Positions 16,366 to 25,583 of a stretch of DNA of 64,000 nucleotides are shown here, one piece after another. The position numbers and the translations under genes were made by a program. Origin of the DNA: Clostridia bacterium (GTDB taxonomy: Bacteria; Bacillota; Clostridia; Oscillospirales; CAG-272); the NCBI GenBank assembly GCA_017456905.1, contig JAFTIL010000013.1, positions 34,207-98,206 of the forward strand, written 5' to 3'. The notes under the pieces were generated by a model. The model was not told the DNA's origin, made no database searches, and saw only the letters and a program-made list of their open reading frames with translations. Position 1 is the first letter of the stretch. The number at the start of each line of letters is the position of its first letter.

Positions 16366-16908
16366 ATGAACGACCAAGATATCATCACTCTGTATTTTGA
16401 CCGTGACGAGCAGGCCATCGTGGAGACAGACAGAAAATATGGTAAGCTGTGTATGCAGATCTCCATGAACGTGCTGGCCAGCAAGCCCGACGCCGAGGAA
16501 TGCATCAACGATACATATTTGAAGACCTGGAACAGGATTCCCCCGGTCAAGCCCAATTCCCTGGGGGCATTTGTCTGCCGCATCGTGCGGAATCTTTCCA
16601 TCAAACGGTACAGAGACCAGCACAGAGCGCGGAGAGACTGTAACCTGACGGTGTCCTTTGAGGAGCTGGAGGCCTGCATCCCCATGCCCGAGGAGGCACA
16701 AAGTGAGTTGCCTGTGTTGATGTCTGCTTTTTTGGTGGGGCAAGGAGAGGTGGACCGCGTGCTGTTCATGGGGCGGTATTTTTACGCCTATCCCGTCAGC
16801 GAGCTGGCGGGGCGCATGGGCATGACGCCCAATGCCGTCTCTCTGCGGCTTCACAGAACCCGTGAAAAACTGCGGGAATACCTCACGGAAAGGGGGTATC
16901 GCGTATGA
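16366..16908 (+). CDS. ECF-type RNA polymerase sigma factor (second paralogue)
   Basis: 180 aa, the same length as the sigma factor at 13517. The N-terminal ~60 residues and the FEELEACIPMP linker are nearly identical; differences cluster around the sigma-2/4 junction (KRYRDQHRARRDCN) and in VPVLMSAF-type positions of the linker-sigma-4 part. Helix-turn-helix: LAGRMGMTPNAVSLRLHRTR. The RBS is GGGAGG. It overlaps the following gene by ATGA. Because the recognition helices are close, both factors may read both promoters; this is inference. Confidence 0.93.
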   Translation: MNDQDIITLYFDRDEQAIVETDRKYGKLCMQISMNVLASKPDAEECINDTYLKTWNRIPPVKPNSLGAFVCRIVRNLSIKRYRDQHRARRDCNLTVSFEELEACIPMPEEAQSELPVLMSAFLVGQGEVDRVLFMGRYFYAYPVSELAGRMGMTPNAVSLRLHRTREKLREYLTERGYRV

Positions 16909-18233
16909 ACGGCATCACAGCCTTTGAGGCCATGAGCAACGTGAGCGACAGCCTGATCATGGAGACCGCCGAAAAACTGGGCTTTTTGAGTGACGCGCCC
17001 GTGACTCGCAAACCGAAGGGGCCGAGTGCCTTTTCAAGATTCATGAACAGCGGATGGGGCGTTGCCGCCGTCTGCGCCTTGGTGGCCGTCAGCGTCATGG
17101 GCGGTATCATCTGGGCGGGGCATCAGCCGGGACATCAGCCGCCTGCGGAGGAGAGCACCGAAACGACGGAGCTTGAAAGCTTGGTGTATATCGGCAACGA
17201 GCAAACCGACATAGAGATCTCATGCAACGGTCAGATCATATCTCCGAGAAGATTTTTGGATTGGGAAGGCTATGCCGAGGATTGGGACTTCTATGACAGC
17301 GTCAAATATAGAAAGCTGGACGTATATCTGCCTGTGCTTTATTATACCAGGTATGATGAGATTGATTGGACTTGGCTGAATGAATCCTGCCGATTGAAAA
17401 AAATACGAGCGTATGACATGAATATGCAGTTGGTAGCAACCGAGCGTTGGGGCCTGAGTGATTTACTTCAGGATCTGCCCGAGGGGCGGTATCATATTGC
17501 CTTGTATGGTGAAAGCCTTCAAAATAATGAAGCTGTCTGGGGGGCGGATTATGCGTTCACCGTGAATGTGGCGCCGTTCATTCCGTCGAGCGAGCCTATG
17601 GCGCCCGAAGCTCATCGTTTCCAATTTCCCCTGACCTCCGCGGAGGATATGACCAGTTACGTTGCGGTTTCTGACATGAACGCGGAGGGGGCAAAATGGA
17701 TCGAATTTTTCGTACAGCCCGACGGGCAAGACCTGACAAGTGCATATAAAAAGCGATTGCCTGCACAAGGAGAGATGTATTTGTTAGTGGTTGCTTGCCG
17801 TGAAAAACGAACGGGTATGTATAAGCTGTTCTATATTGCAGAAAGTACGGAGGTCAAGACGGTAGACGGTGAAGAGCAGTATACCCTCACCTTGGACGGC
17901 CGCCATATGGTCTTCGGAAAAGTACCCTATGATAACGGTGAATACGCTGCGACGGGGTGGGAGACTCCAAGCGTAGGTATTGGCGAAATGGCGAGTGCTT
18001 CTTATACAGAGGAAACCCGTCGGGAGGTCATGGATGGATTCCATGCGTATTATGCCAAATCTTATATCGAAATCGATAATGCCGTTCACAGCTACGCGGA
18101 GTATGCTTCGTATTATGATTTTGTGGTGGTTTACAGTAATGTAACGGGCGAAGAAATGATCAATACCCCCGTGGACAGCATACCGACGTTCCCGTATGAG
18201 CTGCATCAAGAGGACAGTGCTTTCAAGCCGTAA
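16905..18233 (+). CDS. Membrane-bound probable anti-sigma partner, second module
   Basis: 442 aa. The cytoplasmic N-terminus (ITAFEAMSNVSDSLIMETAE) resembles that of the first module. Residues 38-72 (PKGPSAFSRFMNSGWGVAAV onward) are identical to it, including the whole membrane helix. The exported part (about 75-442) is unrelated to the LRR domain of its neighbour: an early segment (DIEISCNGQIISPRRF) looks Ig-like, followed by a beta-rich region I cannot name. One output device therefore appears fitted with two different outer domains. The role is inferred from context. Confidence 0.78.
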   Translation: MNGITAFEAMSNVSDSLIMETAEKLGFLSDAPVTRKPKGPSAFSRFMNSGWGVAAVCALVAVSVMGGIIWAGHQPGHQPPAEESTETTELESLVYIGNEQTDIEISCNGQIISPRRFLDWEGYAEDWDFYDSVKYRKLDVYLPVLYYTRYDEIDWTWLNESCRLKKIRAYDMNMQLVATERWGLSDLLQDLPEGRYHIALYGESLQNNEAVWGADYAFTVNVAPFIPSSEPMAPEAHRFQFPLTSAEDMTSYVAVSDMNAEGAKWIEFFVQPDGQDLTSAYKKRLPAQGEMYLLVVACREKRTGMYKLFYIAESTEVKTVDGEEQYTLTLDGRHMVFGKVPYDNGEYAATGWETPSVGIGEMASASYTEETRREVMDGFHAYYAKSYIEIDNAVHSYAEYASYYDFVVVYSNVTGEEMINTPVDSIPTFPYELHQEDSAFKP

Positions 18234-18290
18234 CTTGTGATCGGGTATGCGCGATTTGCGTGGAGTTCAAGAAAAATCCCCCACGCCCTC

Positions 18291-18319
18291 TTGACAAATC
18301 CCCCTTTCTGCGATATAAT
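18291..18319 (+). promoter_or_regulatory. Promoter for proS
   Basis: Consensus -35 TTGACA, 17-bp spacer, -10 TATAAT, with a short (about 36 nt) leader. There is no room for a T-box leader. Confidence 0.9.
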
Positions 18320-18362
18320 AAATTATCTATTGAAATTTATCCCGAGAAAGGTAGAACATATC

Positions 18363-19802
18363 ATGGCAAAAGAAAAAATGGTAGAACAGATCACCTCCAT
18401 GGAGGAGGATTTCGGTCAGTGGTATACTGACGTGGTCAAAAAGGCCGAGCTGGTGGACTACTCCGGCGTTAAGGGCTGCATGATCATCCGCCCCTACGGC
18501 TACGCCATCTGGGAGAACATCCAGAAGGACCTGGACGCGCGCTTCAAGAAGCTGGGGCACGAGAACGTGTATATGCCCATGTTCATCCCCGAGAGCCTGC
18601 TTCAGAAGGAGAAGGATCACGTGGAGGGTTTCGCTCCCGAGTGCGCCGTGGTGACCATTGGCGGTCAGACCCAGCTCTCCGAGCGTCTCATCGTCCGTCC
18701 CACCTCCGAGACCCTGTTCTGCGAGCATTATAAGGACATCATCCACTCCTACCGCGACCTGCCCAAGCTGTATAACCAGTGGTGCAACGTGGTTCGCTGG
18801 GAGAAGACCACTCGTCCCTTCCTCCGCACCTCCGAGTTTTTGTGGCAGGAGGGTCACACCATGCACGCCACCGAGGAGGAGGCAAGACAGGAGACTTTGC
18901 AGATGCTGAAGGTCTACGAGGACTTCTACCGCGAGACACTGGCCATCCCCGCCATCACGGGTCAGAAGACCGAGAAGGAGAAGTTCGCGGGTGCCGTGGA
19001 GACCTACACCATCGAGCCCATGATGCACAACGGCGTGGCACTCCAGGGCGGTACCTCCCACTACTTCGGCACGGGCTTTGCCGAGGCCTTTGACATCACC
19101 TTCACCGACCGCGACAACACCGTGAAGCACCCCCATCAGACCTCTTGGGGCGTGTCCACCCGTATGATCGGCGCCATCATCATGGCTCACGGTGACAACA
19201 ACGGTCTGATCCTGCCTCCTCGCGTGGCGCCCATCCAGGTGGTCATTATCCCCGCCGCTCAGCATAAGGAAGGCGTGCTTGAGGCCGCCAACGCATTGAA
19301 GGATAAGCTTCTTGACGCAGGTCTGCGTGTGAAGCTGGACGACAGCGATAACTCTGCGGGCTGGAAGTTCAGCCAGTACGAGATGAAGGGCGTGCCCGTC
19401 CGCTTGGAGATCGGCCCCCGCGACATCGCCAGCAACTCCTGCGTGCTGGTCAGCCGCGTGACCAGAGAGAAGAAGTTCGTGTCTCTGGACAACATCGAGG
19501 CCGAGGTTCAGGCTATGCTGGATCAGGTACACAACGAGCTGTCTGCCCGCGTAGAGCAGAACCTGGCCGAGAAGACCTTCGTGGCCCGCAACCACGAGGA
19601 ATTTTTGGACATCGCCGCCAACCATCCCGGCTACATCAAGGCCATGTGGTGCGGTGAGACCGCCTGCGAGGATCAGCTCAAGGACGAGACGGGCGGTGTC
19701 AAGTCCCGTTGCATCCCCTTCAATGAGGAAAAGCTCTCTGACGTGTGCGCTTGCTGCGGTAAGCCCGCCAAGCATATGGTGGTTTGGGGAAGACAGTATT
19801 GA
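18363..19802 (+). CDS. proS: Prolyl-tRNA synthetase, eukaryote/archaeal type
   Basis: 479 aa. Charges tRNA-Pro. The class II core is clear: [46 protein letters not shown] and [17 protein letters not shown]. It lacks the ~180-residue editing insertion of the typical bacterial form and instead ends in the extra C-terminal domain of the archaeal/eukaryotic form, with Cys pairs ([17 protein letters not shown]) and terminal Tyr. This form is common in Clostridia and mycoplasmas. ATG at 18363 after GAAAGG; a reading from 18237 would include the promoter. Confidence 0.97.
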   Translation: MAKEKMVEQITSMEEDFGQWYTDVVKKAELVDYSGVKGCMIIRPYGYAIWENIQKDLDARFKKLGHENVYMPMFIPESLLQKEKDHVEGFAPECAVVTIGGQTQLSERLIVRPTSETLFCEHYKDIIHSYRDLPKLYNQWCNVVRWEKTTRPFLRTSEFLWQEGHTMHATEEEARQETLQMLKVYEDFYRETLAIPAITGQKTEKEKFAGAVETYTIEPMMHNGVALQGGTSHYFGTGFAEAFDITFTDRDNTVKHPHQTSWGVSTRMIGAIIMAHGDNNGLILPPRVAPIQVVIIPAAQHKEGVLEAANALKDKLLDAGLRVKLDDSDNSAGWKFSQYEMKGVPVRLEIGPRDIASNSCVLVSRVTREKKFVSLDNIEAEVQAMLDQVHNELSARVEQNLAEKTFVARNHEEFLDIAANHPGYIKAMWCGETACEDQLKDETGGVKSRCIPFNEEKLSDVCACCGKPAKHMVVWGRQY

Positions 19803-19814
19803 TGAAATCATGAT

Positions 19815-19848
19815 GGGTCGCTGTGTTGCACAGCGACCCGTTTTATTT
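19815..19848 (+). terminator. Terminator after proS
   Basis: Perfect 11-bp stem GGGTCGCTGTG/CACAGCGACCC, 3-nt loop, then GTTTTATTT. Confidence 0.92.
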
Positions 19849-19882
19849 GTATCGCTTTTGCGCCGATCCCCACATTTTACTC

Positions 19883-19911
19883 TTGCATTTCTCCCCCGAA
19901 TATGCTATAAT
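19883..19911 (+). promoter_or_regulatory. Promoter for the RodA/FtsW-family gene
   Basis: -35 TTGCAT, 17-bp spacer, -10 TATAAT (preceded by TGC), about 40 bp before the ATG. Confidence 0.75.
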
Positions 19912-19951
19912 AAACTTATCTATACCATTCCGCGAGAAAGGAGGCGCCACC

Positions 19952-21082
19952 ATGCTGAAAAATATCAAAGCCAATCTGTCTCTGGGCATCCGCAGGGTGG
20001 ATCCCGTCCTCCTTTTGTGCACCGTCGTGCTCCTGGGCATCAGCCTGCTGACCATATGGGGCGCGGTGGAAAATTTCGGCATGAGCAAGCTTCGTATGCA
20101 GCTTGCCATGGGCATTTTGGGGATCTTTGCCACCTTCGTGGTGGCCAATCTGGATTACCACGTCATACTGGACCGCCTTTTCTGGGTGCTGCTCGTTTTT
20201 TCAGCGGCCATCTTGGCTGTTACCCTGGGGGCCGGTGAGACAGGTGCCGGCATGGAGACCAGCAACAAAAGCTGGCTGACCATTCCCGTCATTGGTATCG
20301 CTATTCAGCCCTCGGAGTTTGTCAAGATCACCTTTATCTGTACCTTTTCCAAGCACCTCTGGACAGTCCACGACAAGATCAATCACCCCAAGGCCCTGCT
20401 GGGCCTCATGATCCACGCGGGGCTCATTGTGGGTCTCATCCTTCTGTCGGGAGACCTGGGTGTTGCCCTTGTTTATATGGTTCTGGTGCTCATCATGCTG
20501 TACTGCTCGGGCCTCCATCTTTGGTATTTCGGCGGTGCGGCGGTAGTGCTTGTTTTGGCCTTCCCGTTCCTATGGGATTTCCTGGCAGGCTACCAGCAAG
20601 ACCGTATCCTTGTGGGCTTTCAACCCGAGCTCGACCCTCTCGACCGAGGTTGGCAACCCTTGCTCAGTCGTCAATGCATTGAAAACGGCGGGCTTTTGGG
20701 CGTGGGGCTTTTTGGCGGCGGAGACCACGAGCAGTTGGCCGCCTCCCACACCGACTTTATCCTCGCTTCAGTTGCCGAAAAATTCGGCTTTGTGGGCGTG
20801 CTTTTGGTGATCGCGGCCTTGGTGGTCATGGTGATCCGTATTTTGTGGATCGCCCGCCGTGCCCGCCGCGATTACGGTATGTACCTCTGCGTGGGTGTGG
20901 CGGCGGTGATGGTAGCACAGATTTTGGAGAATGTGGGTATGTGCCTGGGTATTCTGCCCGTAGTGGGTCTGACGTTGCCCTTTGTCTCTTGCGGCGGATC
21001 CTCTCTACTGGCAACCTTTATGCTCATGGGGATCGTCCACTCGGTCAACGCTCATCGCCCCGGTATGAGGGCAGGCGAATGA
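19952..21082 (+). CDS. SEDS-family peptidoglycan polymerase (RodA/FtsW-like)
   Basis: 376 aa with about ten membrane helices. SEDS proteins polymerise glycan strands from lipid II with a class B PBP. Motifs: SWLTIPVIGIAIQPSEFVK, LLSGDLGVALV, QDRILVGFQP, ENGGLLGVGLFGG, SHTDFILASVAEKFGFVG and the final GLTLPFVSCGGSS (usually PFVSYGGSS). The order and the HTDFI block fit RodA slightly better than FtsW or SpoVE, but no neighbour (PBP, mreBCD or division gene) settles it. ATG at 19952 after AAAGGAGG. It stands alone between its promoter and the nagA promoter. Confidence 0.9.
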   Translation: MLKNIKANLSLGIRRVDPVLLLCTVVLLGISLLTIWGAVENFGMSKLRMQLAMGILGIFATFVVANLDYHVILDRLFWVLLVFSAAILAVTLGAGETGAGMETSNKSWLTIPVIGIAIQPSEFVKITFICTFSKHLWTVHDKINHPKALLGLMIHAGLIVGLILLSGDLGVALVYMVLVLIMLYCSGLHLWYFGGAAVVLVLAFPFLWDFLAGYQQDRILVGFQPELDPLDRGWQPLLSRQCIENGGLLGVGLFGGGDHEQLAASHTDFILASVAEKFGFVGVLLVIAALVVMVIRILWIARRARRDYGMYLCVGVAAVMVAQILENVGMCLGILPVVGLTLPFVSCGGSSLLATFMLMGIVHSVNAHRPGMRAGE

Positions 21083-21132
21083 TTTGTTTTTAGGCTTTTT
21101 TATCTTAATTTCAACTATTTTCGACAAAACTA

Positions 21133-21161
21133 TTGAAAAATATCATGAAAAGAGATATAAT
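21133..21161 (+). promoter_or_regulatory. Promoter for nagA
   Basis: -35 TTGAAA, 17-bp spacer, -10 TATAAT, only 25 bp before the ATG. Confidence 0.75.
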
Positions 21162-21186
21162 TAACTGTCAGAAAGTGGGGCGCGTT

Positions 21187-22350
21187 ATGTCAATTTTAAT
21201 TCGCAATGCAAAGGTGTTCCGTGCCGAACGCAAAGATTTTACCCTTGGGGACGTGTTGGTTTCCGACGGGTTGATCGTCGCCGTGACCGAAGGGACGGCC
21301 CTTGACGTTTCGGCTGATCCTCACGTAGAGATATTTGATGCACAGGGCCGCTATTTGATCCCGGGTCTTGTGGACGTTCATACCCACGGTCGTGCCGGGG
21401 GAGATTTTTCCACCGCCGACGAGACCATGCTGCGAAAGATGGCCAAAAGCTATCTTGCCTCGGGCGTGACTACCCTCCTGCCCACCCTGGCTTCTGCACC
21501 CCTGGAAGAGCTTTGCGCGGCAACCGAGCGTATTGAGGCTGTCCGTAAAGAGACTGAAGGCGATCCTGCTTATGCACGCTTTGCAGGTTTGCACCTGGAG
21601 GGCCGCTATCTGAATCCCTCCAAAAGAGGCGCTCATGCGCCCCATCTGCTGTTTCCTCTGAACGCTGACGAGGCTGTCGATATCATGGACAGATGCAGCG
21701 GTGTCAAGCATATTTCCGCCGCCCTTGAAATGGACGGTGGACGGGAATTTCTCGATTGCATGAAGGCTCGGGGGATCACCGTGGGCTTGGGACATACCGC
21801 CGCTACCTACGCCGAGGCGATGGATGCCATCCAAGGCGGCATCAAATCTATGACCCACCTGTTCAATGCCATGCCTCCCCTCCATCACCGTGATGGCGGA
21901 GCTGTCTGTGCAGGGCTTCTGACCCCTCACGTGTATTGCGAGCTCATCTGCGACGGCTATCATATTGCCCCTGAGATGGTGGCGCTGGCTTATCGCATGA
22001 AGGGAGACCACTTGACCCTCATTACCGACTCCATGGAGGCCACCGATTGTGCCGACGGCGAATATGCCATCGCGGGTATGCCTGTGATCGTCAAGGACGG
22101 TAAGGCCCGCACCATTGACGGTGCCATCGCCGGTTCTACGCTGTCTCTCTTGGAGGCCGTGAAGAACCTTACGATATTTGCCCGTATATCTCTTGGTGAA
22201 GCCGTTTACGCTGCCACTATGGCGCCCGCCCTGCAGGTTGGGCTGGCCGCCGAGATCGGCTCCGTATCCGAGGGCAAGCGTGCAGATCTGCTGCTGCTCA
22301 ACGAGGATTTGGATATTTCTTTGATGATGCACGGCGGCGCGTGGGTGTGA
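21187..22350 (+). CDS. nagA: N-acetylglucosamine-6-phosphate deacetylase
   Basis: 387 aa. Amidohydrolase that removes acetate from GlcNAc-6-P, feeding amino sugars into glycolysis or wall recycling. Motifs: PGLVDVHTHGRAGGDF (metal site), GLHLEGRYLNPSKRGAH (usually LEGPF), GLGHTAATYAEA, MTHLFNAMPPLHHR, and catalytic Asp in LITDSMEATD. The replaced Pro in LEGP is unusual but not a catalytic residue. ATG at 21187 after GAAAGTGGGG. No nagB (deaminase) is in the window. Confidence 0.94.
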   Translation: MSILIRNAKVFRAERKDFTLGDVLVSDGLIVAVTEGTALDVSADPHVEIFDAQGRYLIPGLVDVHTHGRAGGDFSTADETMLRKMAKSYLASGVTTLLPTLASAPLEELCAATERIEAVRKETEGDPAYARFAGLHLEGRYLNPSKRGAHAPHLLFPLNADEAVDIMDRCSGVKHISAALEMDGGREFLDCMKARGITVGLGHTAATYAEAMDAIQGGIKSMTHLFNAMPPLHHRDGGAVCAGLLTPHVYCELICDGYHIAPEMVALAYRMKGDHLTLITDSMEATDCADGEYAIAGMPVIVKDGKARTIDGAIAGSTLSLLEAVKNLTIFARISLGEAVYAATMAPALQVGLAAEIGSVSEGKRADLLLLNEDLDISLMMHGGAWV

Positions 22351-22425
22351 TACCCAAAAAATTGTCGTTGTTGGATCGTATATTTTAATGTATATGTAAA
22401 TTAATGTGAAAGGAGGCCGTCGGCC

Positions 22426-23466
22426 GTGAAAAAGAAAGATATGGCTATGCCCAAGGGGATCTGTATGCCCGAGACCGCCGAAGCCTCTTTGGAGCATACC
22501 TCTCCCATGCTCCATCCTGCCGTTTATGCCGCGCCCCTCAAAAAAAGGGCAAGGGAAGTGCTGAACGGCCATCACGCCGAAAATCGATTGACCCTGATTT
22601 TGGGCCTCTTGATTGTTTTGGGGATAGGCTTTGCTATTCCCGCTATCCTGGACTGCCTTTTGCTGCTGGCTGAGATACTTGGCGCTTTATCGGACGGGGG
22701 AGAGGTACTTTGGCCTGTTATCCTCTGTTATGCGCTGAGCGGCCTTGCTCTGTTGTTTATCACTCTGCCACTGCTGGCGTCATTGTACCGTTTGGCAGTG
22801 CTTATGACCCCTGTGAACGCGAAGGAAGGAGACGGCGTACCCCGTGTGAGGCTGTTTGAGCTTCTGTATCCCTTTACCTCGTCCCGCGCATATGGCAGAA
22901 CGCTGTGGGTGGCCCTCAGGGGCGTTGGAGGCTTTTTGCTTACCTTCCTGCCCGGGGTTTTGCTGATCGCTTCGGCTTTCTGGTGGATCCCTCTGGTTTC
23001 CCAAGGCTTGCCTACGATCGTCTACGTTTTGCTATGGGTGACGGTAATTGCCGCTGCCTGTGTCTCCTTGTGGGGCATGGCTGTGTGGTCACTTAGATTA
23101 TCGGGCTACGCCTACCTTGTTTTTTCTCACCCGGAAACAACGCTGTCCCAAGTGCGCCGTGAATTCGCGGTATGTCGCGGCTCGTATATTCTCCCGTTGT
23201 GGCTGCTCCTCAGCTTTGGCGGATGGATCGCCTTGTCGGTTGTGGCCGTATTTGTTCCCTTTGTTTTACATACTTGTCCCTATATGTTGCTTTCTCATGC
23301 CTCCTATGGGCGCTATCTTGCAGAGTCAAGCGAAGCTCACAAGATGAAAGACAGCCCCTCGTCTCCGTCGGGAAGCGTTGCTCGCGTCGAGGACGCGCCC
23401 CTTCCTGCGTCCGCCGCGTTCTCCGAGATGCCCGATGCGGATAACGTTGCGGAGGCGATCGAATGA
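22426..23466 (+). CDS. DUF975-like integral membrane protein
   Basis: 346 aa, GTG start after AAAGGAGG. About six hydrophobic segments lie between residues 60 and 285; both ends are polar, the C-terminus Ser/Pro/Ala-rich. The segment near 245-290 (TTLSQVRREFAVCRGSY, LLSFGGWIALSV, CPYMLL) follows the DUF975 pattern of an SFxGW helix and a Pro-Tyr near the end. No enzyme motif. Its stop overlaps the start of the dehydratase gene (ATGA), so the two are made together. A role in surface polysaccharide is suggested only by this coupling. Confidence 0.75.
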   Translation: MKKKDMAMPKGICMPETAEASLEHTSPMLHPAVYAAPLKKRAREVLNGHHAENRLTLILGLLIVLGIGFAIPAILDCLLLLAEILGALSDGGEVLWPVILCYALSGLALLFITLPLLASLYRLAVLMTPVNAKEGDGVPRVRLFELLYPFTSSRAYGRTLWVALRGVGGFLLTFLPGVLLIASAFWWIPLVSQGLPTIVYVLLWVTVIAAACVSLWGMAVWSLRLSGYAYLVFSHPETTLSQVRREFAVCRGSYILPLWLLLSFGGWIALSVVAVFVPFVLHTCPYMLLSHASYGRYLAESSEAHKMKDSPSSPSGSVARVEDAPLPASAAFSEMPDADNVAEAIE

Positions 23467-25517
23467 TGCATAAAACGTCAAATCAACCGACGGAGCGGCA
23501 GGATAAACCGTTAAACAGGAGAATTCCTTTTGGCAAGCGAAAATTGCTGTTGGTCATCATAGACGTGGCCTTCTATATTGCGGCTTATCTCGTTACGATT
23601 TTTCTCTCGTCCATGTCAGTCAGTATGGGGCATTTCAGCTTTGAGCATTATTTGGCCAATGCGCTGATCCTGCTGGCGCTTCTCATGGGTTGCCGCGCGT
23701 TGTTCTCTGTCTATCAGAACGTGTGGCGATATCCCAACGTTCGGGCGTACCTTGCTATCGTTATATCGGATGTTCTGGCGGGGATGCTGTGTCTCGTGCT
23801 GACCCGTTTTCTGCCGGGCTTCAGAGCAACGTACATTGGCTTTGCCCAAAACTTTATTGTAGTCACGGTGTTTATTCTGACTACGCTTTTCAATCGTTTT
23901 GCATATCAGCTTTTACATCAGCACCGCAATGCTACCAACGGCGCGCAGCGCGACAAACACGTGATCCCCGAGAAAATCGGTGTTGCCATTGTGGGCGCGG
24001 GACGGGTGGGCATAAAACTGGCAGAGGAATTGATCTATAACGCTTCATCCCCCTATCGCCCTGTTTGCTTTATTGAATGTGACAGAGGCAAGATCGGTGC
24101 TAAGGTTTGTGGCCTCAAGGTTTACGGTGATGACGAAGCTATCATTGATCAGCTCAAGAAAATGCCTGTGCAGGAGATCTTTATTGCCCTGCCCAATATT
24201 ACCTCCGAGCACGCGGCCATTCTTTACCAGTTCTATAGCCAAACGGGGTGTAAGGTCAAGCTGTACGATCTTCCCATGAAGGATGCAGATATTGATCCTG
24301 AAAGCGAGAACGAGGAAGAGACGGCCCAAACGGCCAAGCGTCAGCTTCGCGAAATACGCATCGAGGACCTGCTGTTCCGCAATTCCATGGTGGTCGAGGA
24401 TAAGCGTGTGAACGCCTACTATCGTGGCAAGACGATTTTGGTTACGGGCGGAGGCGGATCCATTGGCAGTGAGCTTTGCCGCCAGATCGCAAAATGCAGG
24501 CCCCAACGGCTGATCATCCTTGATATATACGAAAACAATGCATACACCATCCAGCAGGAGTTGATCAGCAAATATGGTGAAAAATTGAACCTGTCCGTAG
24601 AGATTGCTTCTGTCAGAGACGTTGTACGCCTTGAGGCTATCTTTGAGGCTTATCGCCCCCAGATCGTCTTTCACGCGGCTGCCCATAAGCACGTGCCTCT
24701 CATGGAGCATAGCGCCGGTGAAGCCGTAAAGAACAACGTGATGGGCACTTACAACACGGCGAACGTGGCCGAAAAGTACGGTGCCGAGAAGTATATTCTG
24801 ATCTCTACAGATAAGGCCGTCAATCCCACCAACATCATGGGTGCATCCAAGCGTATGTGCGAGATGGTGGTGCAGTGCCGCGGCGACAGTAAGACCTCCT
24901 TCTCTGCGGTGCGTTTCGGTAATGTCCTGGGCTCCAACGGCTCGGTGATTCCCTTGTTTCGCGAGCAGATCGAAAAGGGCGGTCCGGTTACCATTACGGA
25001 CAAACGTATCATCCGCTATTTTATGACCATTACTGAGGCTACCCGCCTGGTCATGAGCGCAGGCTCTATGGCAAAGAGCGGCGAGCTGTTCATTCTGAAC
25101 ATGGGTAAGCCCGTACGTATTCTGGATCTGGCAGAGACCATGATCAAGCTGGCGGGTCTGACACCGTACGTAGACGTCGACATTGTGGAGATCGGCCTCC
25201 GCCCAGGAGAAAAGCTCTACGAGGAGCTGATCATGAAATCCGAAACCTTTTCCGAAACCGAAAACAGTCTGATCTTTATTGAAAAAGACACCCCTTGTAC
25301 CCGCGCTGAGGTAGAGAAAAAATTAGACATCCTGCGGAAAGTGGTGAATGCATCCGAGTCCACGTTGGAGGCATCCAAAATCAAGCGGGCGATGAAAGCC
25401 GTCGTGCCTACCTATCGGGATCCCGAGGAGGTTAATAAGATCTTTGATGACTCTGAGGAGAAAAAGCTTTCCGAGGATGCCGAGCCCGCAGTTGCGGCAG
25501 TCACAGAAAACAAGTAA
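23463..25517 (+). CDS. Membrane-bound UDP-sugar 4,6-dehydratase (CapD/PglF/FlaA1 type)
   Basis: 684 aa. About four N-terminal membrane helices (20-140), a CoA-binding/Rossmann-like segment (VGVAIVGAGRVGIKLAEE), then the catalytic SDR domain: TGGGGSIGSELCRQ (NAD), HAAAHKHVPLME, STDKAVNPTNIMGASKR (TDK and M-x3-K replacing Y-x3-K, as in PglF-type UDP-GlcNAc 4,6-dehydratases), and RPGEKLYEEL. Enzymes of this type start synthesis of bacillosamine, QuiNAc or FucNAc for capsules and glycoproteins; the exact product is unknown. The C-terminal 40 residues are acidic. No other glycan-synthesis gene follows. Confidence 0.92.
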   Translation: MMHKTSNQPTERQDKPLNRRIPFGKRKLLLVIIDVAFYIAAYLVTIFLSSMSVSMGHFSFEHYLANALILLALLMGCRALFSVYQNVWRYPNVRAYLAIVISDVLAGMLCLVLTRFLPGFRATYIGFAQNFIVVTVFILTTLFNRFAYQLLHQHRNATNGAQRDKHVIPEKIGVAIVGAGRVGIKLAEELIYNASSPYRPVCFIECDRGKIGAKVCGLKVYGDDEAIIDQLKKMPVQEIFIALPNITSEHAAILYQFYSQTGCKVKLYDLPMKDADIDPESENEEETAQTAKRQLREIRIEDLLFRNSMVVEDKRVNAYYRGKTILVTGGGGSIGSELCRQIAKCRPQRLIILDIYENNAYTIQQELISKYGEKLNLSVEIASVRDVVRLEAIFEAYRPQIVFHAAAHKHVPLMEHSAGEAVKNNVMGTYNTANVAEKYGAEKYILISTDKAVNPTNIMGASKRMCEMVVQCRGDSKTSFSAVRFGNVLGSNGSVIPLFREQIEKGGPVTITDKRIIRYFMTITEATRLVMSAGSMAKSGELFILNMGKPVRILDLAETMIKLAGLTPYVDVDIVEIGLRPGEKLYEELIMKSETFSETENSLIFIEKDTPCTRAEVEKKLDILRKVVNASESTLEASKIKRAMKAVVPTYRDPEEVNKIFDDSEEKKLSEDAEPAVAAVTENK

Positions 25518-25527
25518 CGATATCCGC

Positions 25528-25566
25528 AAACAACACCGTACCATTCCCCCGCGCGGTGTTGTTTTT
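25528..25566 (+). terminator. Terminator after the dehydratase gene
   Basis: AAACAACACCG pairs with CGGTGTTGTTT (11 bp) around a 15-nt loop, ending in TTTTT. The RBS of the next gene starts right after it. Confidence 0.75.
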
Positions 25567-25583
25567 GAAGAAAGGAGGGGCCC

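Noticed and set aside
18237-18362. Upstream extension of proS by 42 codons
   Set aside because: It would place the perfect TTGACA/TATAAT promoter inside the coding region; the ATG at 18363 has a good RBS and the conserved start.
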